From: Skermanella sp. TT6
Lineage (GTDB): Bacteria; Pseudomonadota; Alphaproteobacteria; Azospirillales; Azospirillaceae
Assembly (NCBI RefSeq): GCF_016653635.2
Contig: NZ_CP067420.1
Coordinates: 763,501-827,500 of the forward strand
Length of the DNA: 64,000 nt
Direction of reading: 5' to 3'
Shown: piece after piece, positions 17,633-25,701 of the stretch
How the letters are laid out: each line of letters begins with the position of its first letter
Position numbering within the stretch: position 1 is the stretch's first letter
The notes under the pieces: generated by a model
The model's input: only the letters and a program-made list of their open reading frames with translations
Database searches by the model: none
What the model was told of the DNA's origin: nothing
Translations under genes and position numbers: made by a program

Positions 17633-18631
17633 TTGGCCATAGCCAATCCCTACCTGCTGTTCCTCGGCGATGCGCCGGACCAACTGGCCGCCAAGACCGC
17701 CGACGGCGTGGCGCGCTGGCGCCGCGACTGGTGCGTCGGGCAGTTGCGCCTGGACGGCTGCAAGGCCGACTTGGGGCTTCCGGACAAGAGCCTGGAGGAG
17801 GCGGCCGCGGAAGGGGCCAGGACCCTGATCATCGGCGTCGCCAACCGCGGCGGGCGCTTCGCCGCGAGCTGGCAGGAAACCATGCTGAAGGCCCTGGACC
17901 TGGGCATGGACATCGCCAGCGGGCTGCACAACAAGATCACCGACCTGCCCACCGTCGCGGCCAGGGCCAAGGAACTGGGCCGCTCGCTCCACGACGTGCG
18001 CCACCCGACCCGCGAGTTCGAGATCGGAACCGGCGATCGGCGCCCGGGCAAGCGGCTGCTGGCGGTCGGCACCGACTGCTCGATCGGCAAGATGTTCACG
18101 GCGCTGGCCCTCGAGAAGGAGATGCGCGCGCGCGGCATGAACGCCGATTTCCGCGCGACCGGCCAGACCGGCATCCTGATCGCGGGCGACGGCGTCTCGA
18201 TCGACGCGGTGGTCTCGGACTTCGTCTCGGGTGCCGTGGAATACCTCACCCCGGCCAACGATCCCGACCATTGGGACGTGGTGGAGGGGCAGGCGTCGCT
18301 GCTCCATCCCAGCTATGCCGGGGTGACGCTGGCGCTGGTCCACGGCTCCCAGCCCGACGTGATGGTGATGTGCCACGAGCCGACCCGGCCGCATATGCGG
18401 GGCCTGCCGAACCGCAAGGTTCCGGATATCCAGGATTGCATCGTGGCGCACGAGGCGGCGGCGCGGGTAACCAACCCGGATGCGAAGGTGATCGGGTTCA
18501 GCGTCAATACCTCGGCCATGGACCGGTCCGCCGCCGAGACGTACCTGAAGGAGCTGTCCGACCGCTTCGGCATGCCGGCGGTCGATCCGGTCCGCATGGG
18601 CGTCGGCCCGATCGTCGACCTGCTGGGCTGA
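17633..18631 (+). CDS. dgcN: D-glutamate N-acetyltransferase DgcN (DUF1611)
   Basis: 332 residues starting at TTG 17633 with GGAGAAG upstream. DUF1611 proteins have an N-terminal Rossmann-like part (LIIGVANRGGRF, about 66-76) and a P-loop-like motif VGTDCSIGKM (about 145-154). In the published DgcN-DgcA pathway, DgcN acetylates D-glutamate and DgcA racemises the product to N-acetyl-L-glutamate. The function is assigned by family and by the adjacent dgcA; activity on other amino acids is possible. Confidence 0.85.
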   Translation: MAIANPYLLFLGDAPDQLAAKTADGVARWRRDWCVGQLRLDGCKADLGLPDKSLEEAAAEGARTLIIGVANRGGRFAASWQETMLKALDLGMDIASGLHNKITDLPTVAARAKELGRSLHDVRHPTREFEIGTGDRRPGKRLLAVGTDCSIGKMFTALALEKEMRARGMNADFRATGQTGILIAGDGVSIDAVVSDFVSGAVEYLTPANDPDHWDVVEGQASLLHPSYAGVTLALVHGSQPDVMVMCHEPTRPHMRGLPNRKVPDIQDCIVAHEAAARVTNPDAKVIGFSVNTSAMDRSAAETYLKELSDRFGMPAVDPVRMGVGPIVDLLG

Positions 18632-18635
18632 GGCG

Positions 18636-19637
18636 ATGGCAGCGTCGAGCGCGAAGCGCACCCTGACCGTCCGCCGCGAGACCTTCCCGATCCGCGGCAC
18701 CTTCCGGATCTCCCGCGGGGCCAAGACCGAGGCCCACGTGGTCGTCGCCGAGATCGACGACGGCGGCACCGTCGGCCGGGGCGAGTGCGTGCCCTATGCC
18801 CGTTACGGCGAGAGCATCGACGGGGTCGCGGCCCAGATCGAGAGCGTCGCCGACGCGATCGCCGCCGGGATGGAGCAGGAGGAGCTGCTGGAGGCCTTGC
18901 CTCCGGGCGCCGCCCGCAACGCGGTGGACTGCGCGCTGTGGGACCTCGCCTGCAAGCTGACCGGGCAGCCGATCTGGCAGGTGGCCGACCTGGACGCGCC
19001 TCTCGCCCCGGTGGTCACGGCGTACACCCTGAGCCTCGACACGGTGGAGAACATGGCCGCCGCGGCGCGCGCCTCGGCTCACCGGCCCCTGCTCAAGCTG
19101 AAGCTGACGGGGGACGGCGACCTGGAGCGGGTGACGGCGGTGCGGGAGAACGCGCCCGACGCCCGCCTGATCGTCGATGCCAACGAGGGCTGGACGCTGG
19201 AGCACCTGAAGCGCTTCGGCGACGCCTTCGCCCGGCTCCGGGTCGAACTGATCGAACAGCCGCTGCCGGCGGGACAGGACGACGCCCTGCTGGGCTTCGA
19301 CTGCCCGGTGCCGCTGGGCGCCGACGAATCCTGCCACGACCGCTCGACCCTGGACGAACTGCGCGGCAAGTACGGGGTGGTCAATATCAAGCTGGACAAG
19401 ACCGGCGGCCTGACCGAGGCGCTTCGGCTGAAACGCGCGGCCGAGGAGGCGGGGTTCGACATCATGGTCGGCTGCATGCTGGCGACCTCGCTCGCCATGG
19501 CGCCGGGGGTGGTGATCGCCCAGGGCGCCAAGCTGGTCGATCTCGACGGGCCGCTGTGGCTGGCGCGGGACCGGGAGCCCGGCCTCCGCTACGAGGGCGA
19601 GACCGTCTTTCCGCCGGAGGCCGGCCTATGGGGGTGA
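18636..19637 (+). CDS. dgcA: N-acetyl-D-glutamate racemase DgcA (enolase superfamily)
   Basis: 333 residues. Muconate-lactonising subgroup of the enolase superfamily, often labelled dipeptide epimerase. Catalytic layout is complete: KxK at Lys154/Lys156 (LLKLKLTG), metal ligands Asp181 (IVDANEGW), Glu207 (ELIEQPLP) and Asp230/Glu231 (GADES), and the opposite-face base Lys255 (IKLDKTGG). It starts 4 bases after dgcN and overlaps the next gene by 10 bases, so the three are one operon. Pairing with dgcN favours the N-acetyl-D-glutamate role over dipeptide epimerisation. Confidence 0.88.
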   Translation: MAASSAKRTLTVRRETFPIRGTFRISRGAKTEAHVVVAEIDDGGTVGRGECVPYARYGESIDGVAAQIESVADAIAAGMEQEELLEALPPGAARNAVDCALWDLACKLTGQPIWQVADLDAPLAPVVTAYTLSLDTVENMAAAARASAHRPLLKLKLTGDGDLERVTAVRENAPDARLIVDANEGWTLEHLKRFGDAFARLRVELIEQPLPAGQDDALLGFDCPVPLGADESCHDRSTLDELRGKYGVVNIKLDKTGGLTEALRLKRAAEEAGFDIMVGCMLATSLAMAPGVVIAQGAKLVDLDGPLWLARDREPGLRYEGETVFPPEAGLWG

Positions 19638-21337
19638 CGCGGGACGATCTGGGAAAGCGCATCGACCAGGCCATGGGCCGGACGAAGGCCGACCTGGTGA
19701 TCAAGGACACCCGCTTCCTCAACGTGGTGACCGGCGAGATCGCCTCGGGCGACATCGCCGTCTGCGGCGATGTGATCGTCGGCACCTACGAGAGCTATGA
19801 CGGGGAGGTGGTGATCGACGGGCGGGCCCGCATCGCCGTCCCGGGCTTCATCGACACCCATGTCCATTGCGAGAGCACCCTGGTCACGCCGGCCGAGTTC
19901 GACCGTTGCGTGCTGCCGCGCGGGACGACGACCGCCGTTTGCGACCCGCACGAGATCTGCAACGTGCTGGGCGAGGAGGGGCTGGGATACTTCCTCGACA
20001 GCTCGGTCGGGCTGGCGATGGACCTGCGGGTCCAGCTGTCCTCCTGCGTCCCGGCGACCGAGCTGGAGACCTCGGGCGCCCGGCTGGAGGCGGAGGACCT
20101 GGTCCGCCACCGCGGCCACCCCCAGGTGATCGGCCTGGCGGAGTTCATGAACTTCCCCGGCGTGCTGCACAAGGACCCCAAGGTGCTGGACAAGCTGGCG
20201 GCGTTCCAGGGCGGCCATATCGACGGTCACAGCCCGCTGGTGACGGGCCGCGACCTCAACGCCTACCTGTCCTGCGGCATCAGGAACTGCCACGAGACGA
20301 CCGGGGTCGAGGAGGCGCGGGAGAAGCTGCGGAAAGGCATGCAGGTGCTGATCCGCGACGGCAGCGTGTCGAAGGACGTCAACACGCTGGCCCCGATCAT
20401 CGACGCCATGACCTCGCCGTTCCTGGGCTTCTGCACCGACGACCGCAACCCGCTCGACATCGCCGAGGAAGGCCACATCGACCATCTGATCCGGCGCTCG
20501 ATCGCGCTGGGCGCCCCGATCGAGTCGGTCTACCGCGCGGCGACCTGGTCGGCGGCACGCGGCTTCGGGCTGACCGACCGGGGACTCATTGCGCCGGGGT
20601 TCCGGGCCGACATCGTGCTGCTGGACGACCTGGAGGACTGCCGGGTCGGCCAGGTGATCCGCAGCGGCCGGGTCGTGGGACCGGAGACCTTCATGGGCCG
20701 AACCATCGTGCCGCCGGTCGGGCTGGGCTCGATCCGGCTGGATCCGGTGACGCCCGAGGTCTTCAGGACCCCCTCGGGCGGCCCGTCGGGACCGGTGATC
20801 GGACTGATCCCGGGCAAGATCCTGACGGAGCACCTGACCGCGAGCCTGCCCTACCGCAACGGCGAGCGGCACCCGGACCCGGAGGCCGACATCCTGAAGG
20901 TCTGCGTGCTGAGCCGTCACGGCACCAACCGCAATGTCGGCCGGGGCTTCGTCAAGGGATTCGGGCTGAAGCGCGGCGCGCTGGCTTCGAGCGTAGGCCA
21001 TGACAGCCACAACGTGATCGTCGTGGGCGCCGACGATGCCGACATGGCCGTGGCGGTCAACCGGCTGATCGAACTCCAGGGCGGCTTCGTCGCCGTGCTG
21101 GACGGGCAGGTGGCCGGAGAACTGGCGCTGCCCCTGGCCGGACTGATCAGCGACCGGACCTTCGAGGAGGTCGAGCACCTTCTGACCGCGCTGCGCGCCG
21201 CCGTCCGCGGCATGGGCTGCCCGCTGGCCGAACCCTTCCTGCAACTGGCTTTCCTGCCCCTGCCGGTGATCCCGCACCTGAAGATCACCGACAGGGGGCT
21301 GGTGGACGTGGACCGGTTCGAATTGATTCCGGCGTGA
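19628..21337 (+). CDS. ade: adenine deaminase (amidohydrolase family)
   Basis: 569 residues from ATG 19628; upstream in-frame residues are a shadow of dgcA. The metal-dependent amidohydrolase motif is FIDTHVHCESTLV (His78/His80), and later GHSPLVTG and FCTDDRNP provide further ligands. The C-terminal adenine-deaminase domain is present (RHGTNRNVGRGFVKGFGL, SVGHDSHNVIVVG). Family members convert adenine to hypoxanthine with Mn/Fe. The tight coupling to dgcNA is unexpected for purine salvage, so a different amidohydrolase substrate in this operon cannot be excluded. Confidence 0.85.
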   Translation: MGVTRDDLGKRIDQAMGRTKADLVIKDTRFLNVVTGEIASGDIAVCGDVIVGTYESYDGEVVIDGRARIAVPGFIDTHVHCESTLVTPAEFDRCVLPRGTTTAVCDPHEICNVLGEEGLGYFLDSSVGLAMDLRVQLSSCVPATELETSGARLEAEDLVRHRGHPQVIGLAEFMNFPGVLHKDPKVLDKLAAFQGGHIDGHSPLVTGRDLNAYLSCGIRNCHETTGVEEAREKLRKGMQVLIRDGSVSKDVNTLAPIIDAMTSPFLGFCTDDRNPLDIAEEGHIDHLIRRSIALGAPIESVYRAATWSAARGFGLTDRGLIAPGFRADIVLLDDLEDCRVGQVIRSGRVVGPETFMGRTIVPPVGLGSIRLDPVTPEVFRTPSGGPSGPVIGLIPGKILTEHLTASLPYRNGERHPDPEADILKVCVLSRHGTNRNVGRGFVKGFGLKRGALASSVGHDSHNVIVVGADDADMAVAVNRLIELQGGFVAVLDGQVAGELALPLAGLISDRTFEEVEHLLTALRAAVRGMGCPLAEPFLQLAFLPLPVIPHLKITDRGLVDVDRFELIPA

Positions 21338-21350
21338 GCGGGAAGGGGCA

Positions 21351-22664
21351 TCAGACCCTGACCATTTCCGGCGGGATGATGTCGTGGTTCGCCAGGTGGC
21401 TTTTCGCGGTCAGGACCGAGACGCCGAAATACTCGGCGGCCTCCTCCATGCGTTCGTCGGAGAAGTCGCCGTTCATGAATGACTTCAGCGCATCGATCGG
21501 GCACAGGAGTTCAGCGGCGAAGGCGCGCTGCATCTTCTGGCGCGCCGTCTTCGTGCTTGTCGCCGGAAGCCAGGCGTCCGAATCCGGGGCGGTCATGTGG
21601 TCGGCCAGAAAGCGGGCAGCCTCGAACCTGATGCCCGGAGCGTTCTTCGCCCTGAACACCATCTTGAGGTGAGCGCCGTCGTCTTCTCGCACAGCCAAGC
21701 CGAATGGGATACCGGGGCCATGGGCCGTGTCCGGCAGAAGTGCCCTCTTCGGAACATCCAGGAGCTTAGCCAAGTCCTCGTCGGATATGCCGGAGCCCGA
21801 TAGCCGCCAAGTGTCCCGGGCCGCGCCGGCAAGGCTTCTGCCCAGGTCCCACGGCGGCGTTCCATCCGGAAAACGATGCCTGCGCAAAGCCGAAGGAAGA
21901 TCCACGGCGACTCGGATTCCCCGGCCGTGGGCTGCTCCTACCGTCTTGCTGATGGCATCCTCGATCCCGGTCGCGGTCCCGGACAAGGCGGGCACGATCT
22001 CGTCCAATGCAGCCTCACCGGTTTCATTGGAAAGCTTCAGCAAGCGGGCAAGTATTTCCTCCGGCGCTTCGTCCGGATCGTACCCAAGGCGCGCTTCCAG
22101 GCGGCGCCGGACACTCTCCGTTGGATCCTCGCGCTCGGCCTTGACCTCTTCCCAAAGCCTGGACAGGTCCTGGCCGACGCCTCCGCATGTCTCCAGGCGG
22201 GCGATCACATCGGCTACGAAATCATCGACGGCCGCCTCGAAGGACGTCGCCGGCACTGCACACCGGAATTCCGACAGATAGCGGACCGGTTCCCCGGAAT
22301 TCGGCCGCGATGCATGGCACACCGCTTCCACGGTCGGTCCGTCGCTGGCGAAAACCAGTCGCGGCCACAGGAAGCCGTGGCCTGCCGCCGCGACTTCATG
22401 GGCCATGCGCCAGGACGGGGAAGGGGCGCCGGTCGCCGGATAGGGCTCCCAGCGAAGCCGCCACCAGTTCGCCGCCAGCCACATCGCCAAGGGATATGCC
22501 GACACATGGACGCGATCCTGGACCTCGCGAGACCAGTCGCTTTCAACCCGGGTCGCCACCATCTCATCGAAGGCGAGGCGAAGCTTGGCGGCCGTGGCCC
22601 GATCTTCAGCCAGACCGTGCTCGCACGCATGCCACTGGGCATCGATAGCGAAACCTACCGGCAT
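21351..22664 (-). CDS. ImmA/IrrE-like protein lacking the HExxH motif, function unknown
   Basis: 437 residues from ATG 22664 (GGAG at 9 bases); ATG 22679 would add five. The C-terminal part resembles ImmA/IrrE metallopeptidases: ARQKMQRAFAAELLCPIDAL (about 374-393), then an EEAAEYFGVSVLTAKSHLAN helix-turn-helix-like segment. At the expected HExxH position the sequence is RFEAARFLADHM (346-357), so zinc ligands and the catalytic Glu are missing or displaced. The N-terminal domain (SAYPLAMWLAANWWRLRWEP, about 55-74, and WRMAHEVAAAGHGFLWP) is a separate Trp-rich module. It overlaps its small partner gene by 10 bases. Probably accessory; candidate toxin-antitoxin or defence component (inference). 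Confidence 0.7.
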   Translation of the reverse strand: MPVGFAIDAQWHACEHGLAEDRATAAKLRLAFDEMVATRVESDWSREVQDRVHVSAYPLAMWLAANWWRLRWEPYPATGAPSPSWRMAHEVAAAGHGFLWPRLVFASDGPTVEAVCHASRPNSGEPVRYLSEFRCAVPATSFEAAVDDFVADVIARLETCGGVGQDLSRLWEEVKAEREDPTESVRRRLEARLGYDPDEAPEEILARLLKLSNETGEAALDEIVPALSGTATGIEDAISKTVGAAHGRGIRVAVDLPSALRRHRFPDGTPPWDLGRSLAGAARDTWRLSGSGISDEDLAKLLDVPKRALLPDTAHGPGIPFGLAVREDDGAHLKMVFRAKNAPGIRFEAARFLADHMTAPDSDAWLPATSTKTARQKMQRAFAAELLCPIDALKSFMNGDFSDERMEEAAEYFGVSVLTAKSHLANHDIIPPEMVRV

Positions 22665-23092
22665 ATCGCCGCGCTCCATCTTTCCCGGACGCTGGCTGCC
22701 ATGGGATCGTTCTTGCCCATGGAATAGCCATGATAGATGCCCAGGGTCTCGTTCTCCAGGATCGCTTCGACGGGTTCACCGTTATGGGCGACCGCCCAGA
22801 TGTTCTTCGGCCATTCGCCTTTCATGGCGTCGCTGACCAGCCCGTACGAGGCGCCTTGTTTCAACAGCCGGATGGCTTCCGCCCTGGAGAAGATCTTCGC
22901 CCTGTCGCACAGTGTCTTGTGCTGACGCCCATCACTGGGCGGCACGAGCCGGAAGTCGCCTGGATTGCGCTTATGCATTGGATTTCCACCGTATCCGACC
23001 CTGGTCGAAATGCTATCCAGCCAACCTTTTTCTTCGGCCGTTCGAGGGACGGGGCGAATCGACCGTTTAGGATTTATTGTGCGTTTGGCCAT
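22655..23092 (-). CDS. 145-residue partner of the ImmA/IrrE-like protein, function unknown
   Basis: 145 residues from ATG 23092. The N-terminus is basic (AKRTINPKRSIRPVPRT). A central helical segment (FSRAEAIRLLKQGASYGLVSD) is followed by a short beta-rich end, NIWAVAHNGEPVEAILENE and GIYHGYSMGKNDPMAASVRERW. I do not recognise a named family. No signal peptide or membrane helix. It is first in a two-gene minus-strand unit whose upstream region (23093-23200) is markedly AT-rich compared with the surroundings, suggesting acquisition. Confidence 0.65.
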   Translation of the reverse strand: MAKRTINPKRSIRPVPRTAEEKGWLDSISTRVGYGGNPMHKRNPGDFRLVPPSDGRQHKTLCDRAKIFSRAEAIRLLKQGASYGLVSDAMKGEWPKNIWAVAHNGEPVEAILENETLGIYHGYSMGKNDPMAASVRERWSAAICR

Positions 23093-23202
23093 CGTTTCGC
23101 TACAAATCGATTTATGGCTTAATCGTAGACTTTTGCAACTCCACCACCGGCAAGAGTAATAATCATTCATATAACACTTTTTGGGTAATTCCAAAGTCAA
23201 TT

Positions 23203-23231
23203 GGTGTCGCGGCAGGCTTCGCCGCGACACC
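23203..23231 (-). terminator. hairpin after the uracil-DNA glycosylase gene
   Basis: An 11-bp perfect stem (23203-23213 with 23221-23231, 7-base loop) lies 10 bases past the glycosylase stop and upstream of the AT-rich promoter region of the 145-residue gene. There is no strong T-run on the minus strand. It probably insulates the two units. Confidence 0.55.
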
Positions 23232-23240
23232 TCGGCACTC

Positions 23241-23849
23241 TCACCCCGCCCGCTCCGCGGCCAGCTTCACGTCGGCGTGGAAGAGGGGTTCCTCGACGCG
23301 GTTGCCGCGCAGGATGTAGCTGGGGTGGAAGGTCGGGATCACGACCGCGTCGGCGAACAGGCGGCAGGGGAGTTCCTGGCCGCGCAGCGCCGTGATGCCG
23401 CTCTGGCCCGTCAGGGCCCACAGGGGCGTGCGGCCGAGCGCGATGATCACGCCGGGCTTCACCTCGGCGAGGGTCCGGCGCAGATGCTCCACCTCCCCGG
23501 CGTACCGGGCGAGGCAGTAGTCGGAGGCGCCCAGGGGGCCCAGGTCCTCCGCGACCTCGACGCCCATCTTGCGCGCCTTGGTGCGGGACGAGAAGAAATG
23601 GGCCACCTTGTTGCCCGGCGGCTGGTAGCGGAAGGTATTGCCGATCAGGCAGGTGGCGCGCTCCAGCCCGACGGACTTCAGGTTCTCGTCGAGCAGCCGG
23701 CCGCTGGCGCCGACGAAGGGCTTGCCGGTGCGGGCCTCCTCGGCGCCGGGCGCTTCGCCGATGATGGCGATCCGGCGTCCGGCGGGGTCCTTGGCGGGGT
23801 ACTGGTAATCGACGAAAGGCAGCTCTGTCTCGGTACGCGGTTCAGTCAC
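23241..23849 (-). CDS. uracil-DNA glycosylase superfamily protein without the Fe-S cysteines
   Basis: 202 residues from GTG 23849, which overlaps the stop of the upstream methyltransferase by one base (TAGTG); ATG 23897 is an alternative. The active-site motif is IIGEAPGAEEARTGKPFVG, with NTFRYQPPGNK next and TFHPSYILR as the second catalytic loop. Families 4 and 5 normally begin with a CxxC of a 4Fe-4S cluster; no Cys occurs in the first 70 residues, so this is a cluster-less variant. It probably excises uracil or another lesion, but the specificity is not readable. Confidence 0.82.
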   Translation of the reverse strand: MTEPRTETELPFVDYQYPAKDPAGRRIAIIGEAPGAEEARTGKPFVGASGRLLDENLKSVGLERATCLIGNTFRYQPPGNKVAHFFSSRTKARKMGVEVAEDLGPLGASDYCLARYAGEVEHLRRTLAEVKPGVIIALGRTPLWALTGQSGITALRGQELPCRLFADAVVIPTFHPSYILRGNRVEEPLFHADVKLAAERAG

Positions 23850-24565
23850 TATGTCGGCTTTCGCAGCAGGTTGATCCGGGCCGGCTGGTCGAACCACCAG
23901 GCACCCTCCCGCCGCTCCCCCAAGGTTTCGAACAGCTCGCGCAGTTCCGCGTCGCGGGTGCGGATCAGCCTGGAACGGGTCGGATCGATGCCGGCCATGC
24001 GGTCGGCGAAGCTCTGGTAATCCTCGTGCTTCACCGGATTCAGGTAGAACAGTTCATCCACCTGTTCCAGCGCGTCCACGGATTTCACCGCCGCATAGGC
24101 CAGCGCCCGGACCTCCGTCTCGTCGTCCAGGAGCTTGGTGAGCTGGAAATATCCGCCGGTCGGTTCCGGCTCGTTCACCAGGGCCAAGCCGCCCGGCTTC
24201 AGGACCCGCGCGGCCTCCCGCAGCGCCTTGCCCATATGGGCCGCCGGCACATGGTGCAGGCTGTTCATGAAGACGACGGCGTCGGCGCTGTTGTCGGGCA
24301 GCGGCAGGTCCTCGCCCACGCCCTTCACGTAACGCTCGTTCGCGACGGGTTCCGCCGCCCTGGCCTTGGTGAGCGCTTCGTCCAGGATCTCGATCCCGAT
24401 GACATGGGCGCCGCGGCGTGCCAGCGCCCGAACCAGCGCGCCCTCGCCGCAGCCCACATCGACGATCCGGGCGCCCGCCAGCGGGATCAGGTCGGGAATC
24501 AGGTCCATCGCCTTCAGGCGTCGGGGCAGCGTGCTCCCGGTCGGCGTGTCCGTATGCTGGGCCAT
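23849..24565 (-). CDS. class I SAM-dependent methyltransferase
   Basis: 238 residues from ATG 24565 with GAGAGGAA upstream; the longer frame reaching 25099 is a shadow. Motif I is IVDVGCGEGALVRALARRGA, motif II follows at VIGIEILDEAL, and the post-I acidic loop is followed by DAVVFMNSLHHV and a LKPGGLALVNEPEP segment. This is the generic UbiE/methyltransf_11 fold; the substrate is unknown. It is translationally coupled to the uracil-DNA glycosylase. Confidence 0.85.
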   Translation of the reverse strand: MAQHTDTPTGSTLPRRLKAMDLIPDLIPLAGARIVDVGCGEGALVRALARRGAHVIGIEILDEALTKARAAEPVANERYVKGVGEDLPLPDNSADAVVFMNSLHHVPAAHMGKALREAARVLKPGGLALVNEPEPTGGYFQLTKLLDDETEVRALAYAAVKSVDALEQVDELFYLNPVKHEDYQSFADRMAGIDPTRSRLIRTRDAELRELFETLGERREGAWWFDQPARINLLRKPT

Positions 24566-24699
24566 CGTGTCGGTTCCTCTCCGCGCTGCCATGTTGCAGG
24601 GCACTGACCATGGTAAACGGATTCTCCCCCGGCAAGAGCACCGGGGTACAGCGCAAGAGGGTCGAACGGATCGGCGGCGGGCTTGGCGGGCGGTTCGAC

Positions 24700-25089
24700 T
24701 CAGGCGCTCAGGTCGATTCGGCCGCCGCCGGGACCCTGGCCGAGGGCGCGCGCGCGGGCACCTGCCGCGGCCATGCTCTCGACGTTGCTCTGGTCGGCCG
24801 ATTTCATCTCGGTCACGAAGGCGCTGGTGGCGCCGGTAAGCGCCGGGACACGGGCGCCCGGCTTGGTCGAGGCGTTGGTTTCCTGGAGCGCCCGGCGGTC
24901 CTCGCCGACGATCGAACTGGTGATGCCGGTCAGCGGCTCCGTCTTGGCGTTGACCTTCATGCCGCCGTTGGTGTCGCTGACCTGCCGGTTGATCTCCTGG
25001 TTGAACGCCTGCGTCTGCGGCGTCAGGTCCCGCACCTTGGGCGCGGTGCGCATCAGGTCGGGTGAGATGGGGGAGGTGGAAACCACGGC
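24700..25089 (-). CDS. hypothetical protein
   Basis: 129 residues if started at GTG 25089 (GGAG at 7 bases); a longer frame reaches 25179. Hydrophilic, rich in Thr, Ala, Ser and Gln, no Cys, no membrane segment. Segments such as VRDLTPQTQAFNQEINRQVS and SADQSNVESMAAAGARA look helical and possibly disordered. Codon use fits its neighbours. No family is recognised. It is monocistronic. Confidence 0.5.
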   Translation of the reverse strand, partial: AVVSTSPISPDLMRTAPKVRDLTPQTQAFNQEINRQVSDTNGGMKVNAKTEPLTGITSSIVGEDRRALQETNASTKPGARVPALTGATSAFVTEMKSADQSNVESMAAAGARARALGQGPGGGRIDLSA

Positions 25090-25389
25090 GTCGCTCCAAG
25101 GCCGGCGATACACGGCCAAGTTATCGGATTTTTCAGGTTTTCGCCATAGTTCTTTATTAAGGGGTAATCGGTCGCACACTCATGCCGCAGGGAAAACGGT
25201 TGCGCATGTCGCCATCGGCAGGATACAGGAAAGCCAGCATCAAGAGTTGGGCTGGCGCCCGACACCAACCTGCCGACCCGGGCAAGGTGGTGGTCCCTTC
25301 CGGGGGACGATGCGGCCTGGACCGGCAATCAATCGGGAACGAGCCGCTGCGTCAGCCCTCCTCGGCACATGGGCCAGGAGGGTTTATTC

Positions 25390-25680
25390 ATGTCTGAACG
25401 CTTGCCGGTCGCTCCCGCGACCATTCCCCTGTGCGGCCCGGACGACAGCATCGAGCTGATCGCCGGCGGCAGCCGCGCCACCGCGCGGGAGCCCGACCGG
25501 TACGAGTGGGTCTTCGCCGCCGTCCATCGCGGCATCGGCACCTGGACGCATCTCTATCTGGTCGTCGAGTCGGGCCGGCGCGGCCGGCCGGAGATCCATC
25601 TTCGCCTGGTGCTCCGGGGCGACCGTCTGGAGGAGGCGCGGCGGCGCGCCGTCGCCGACTGGTGGCGGCCGGTCGGCTGA
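25390..25680 (+). CDS. small hypothetical protein
   Basis: 96 residues from ATG 25390 with a strong AGGAGGG seven bases upstream, which decides this start. It has mixed alpha/beta character (YEWVFAAVHRGIGTWTHLYLVVE, then EIHLRLVLRGDRLEEARRRAV) and no signal or membrane segment. No family is recognised. It ends 21 bases before the convergent aminotransferase gene. Confidence 0.55.
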   Translation: MSERLPVAPATIPLCGPDDSIELIAGGSRATAREPDRYEWVFAAVHRGIGTWTHLYLVVESGRRGRPEIHLRLVLRGDRLEEARRRAVADWWRPVG

Positions 25681-25701
25681 GGGGCTTCCCCGGACGCCGC
25701 G

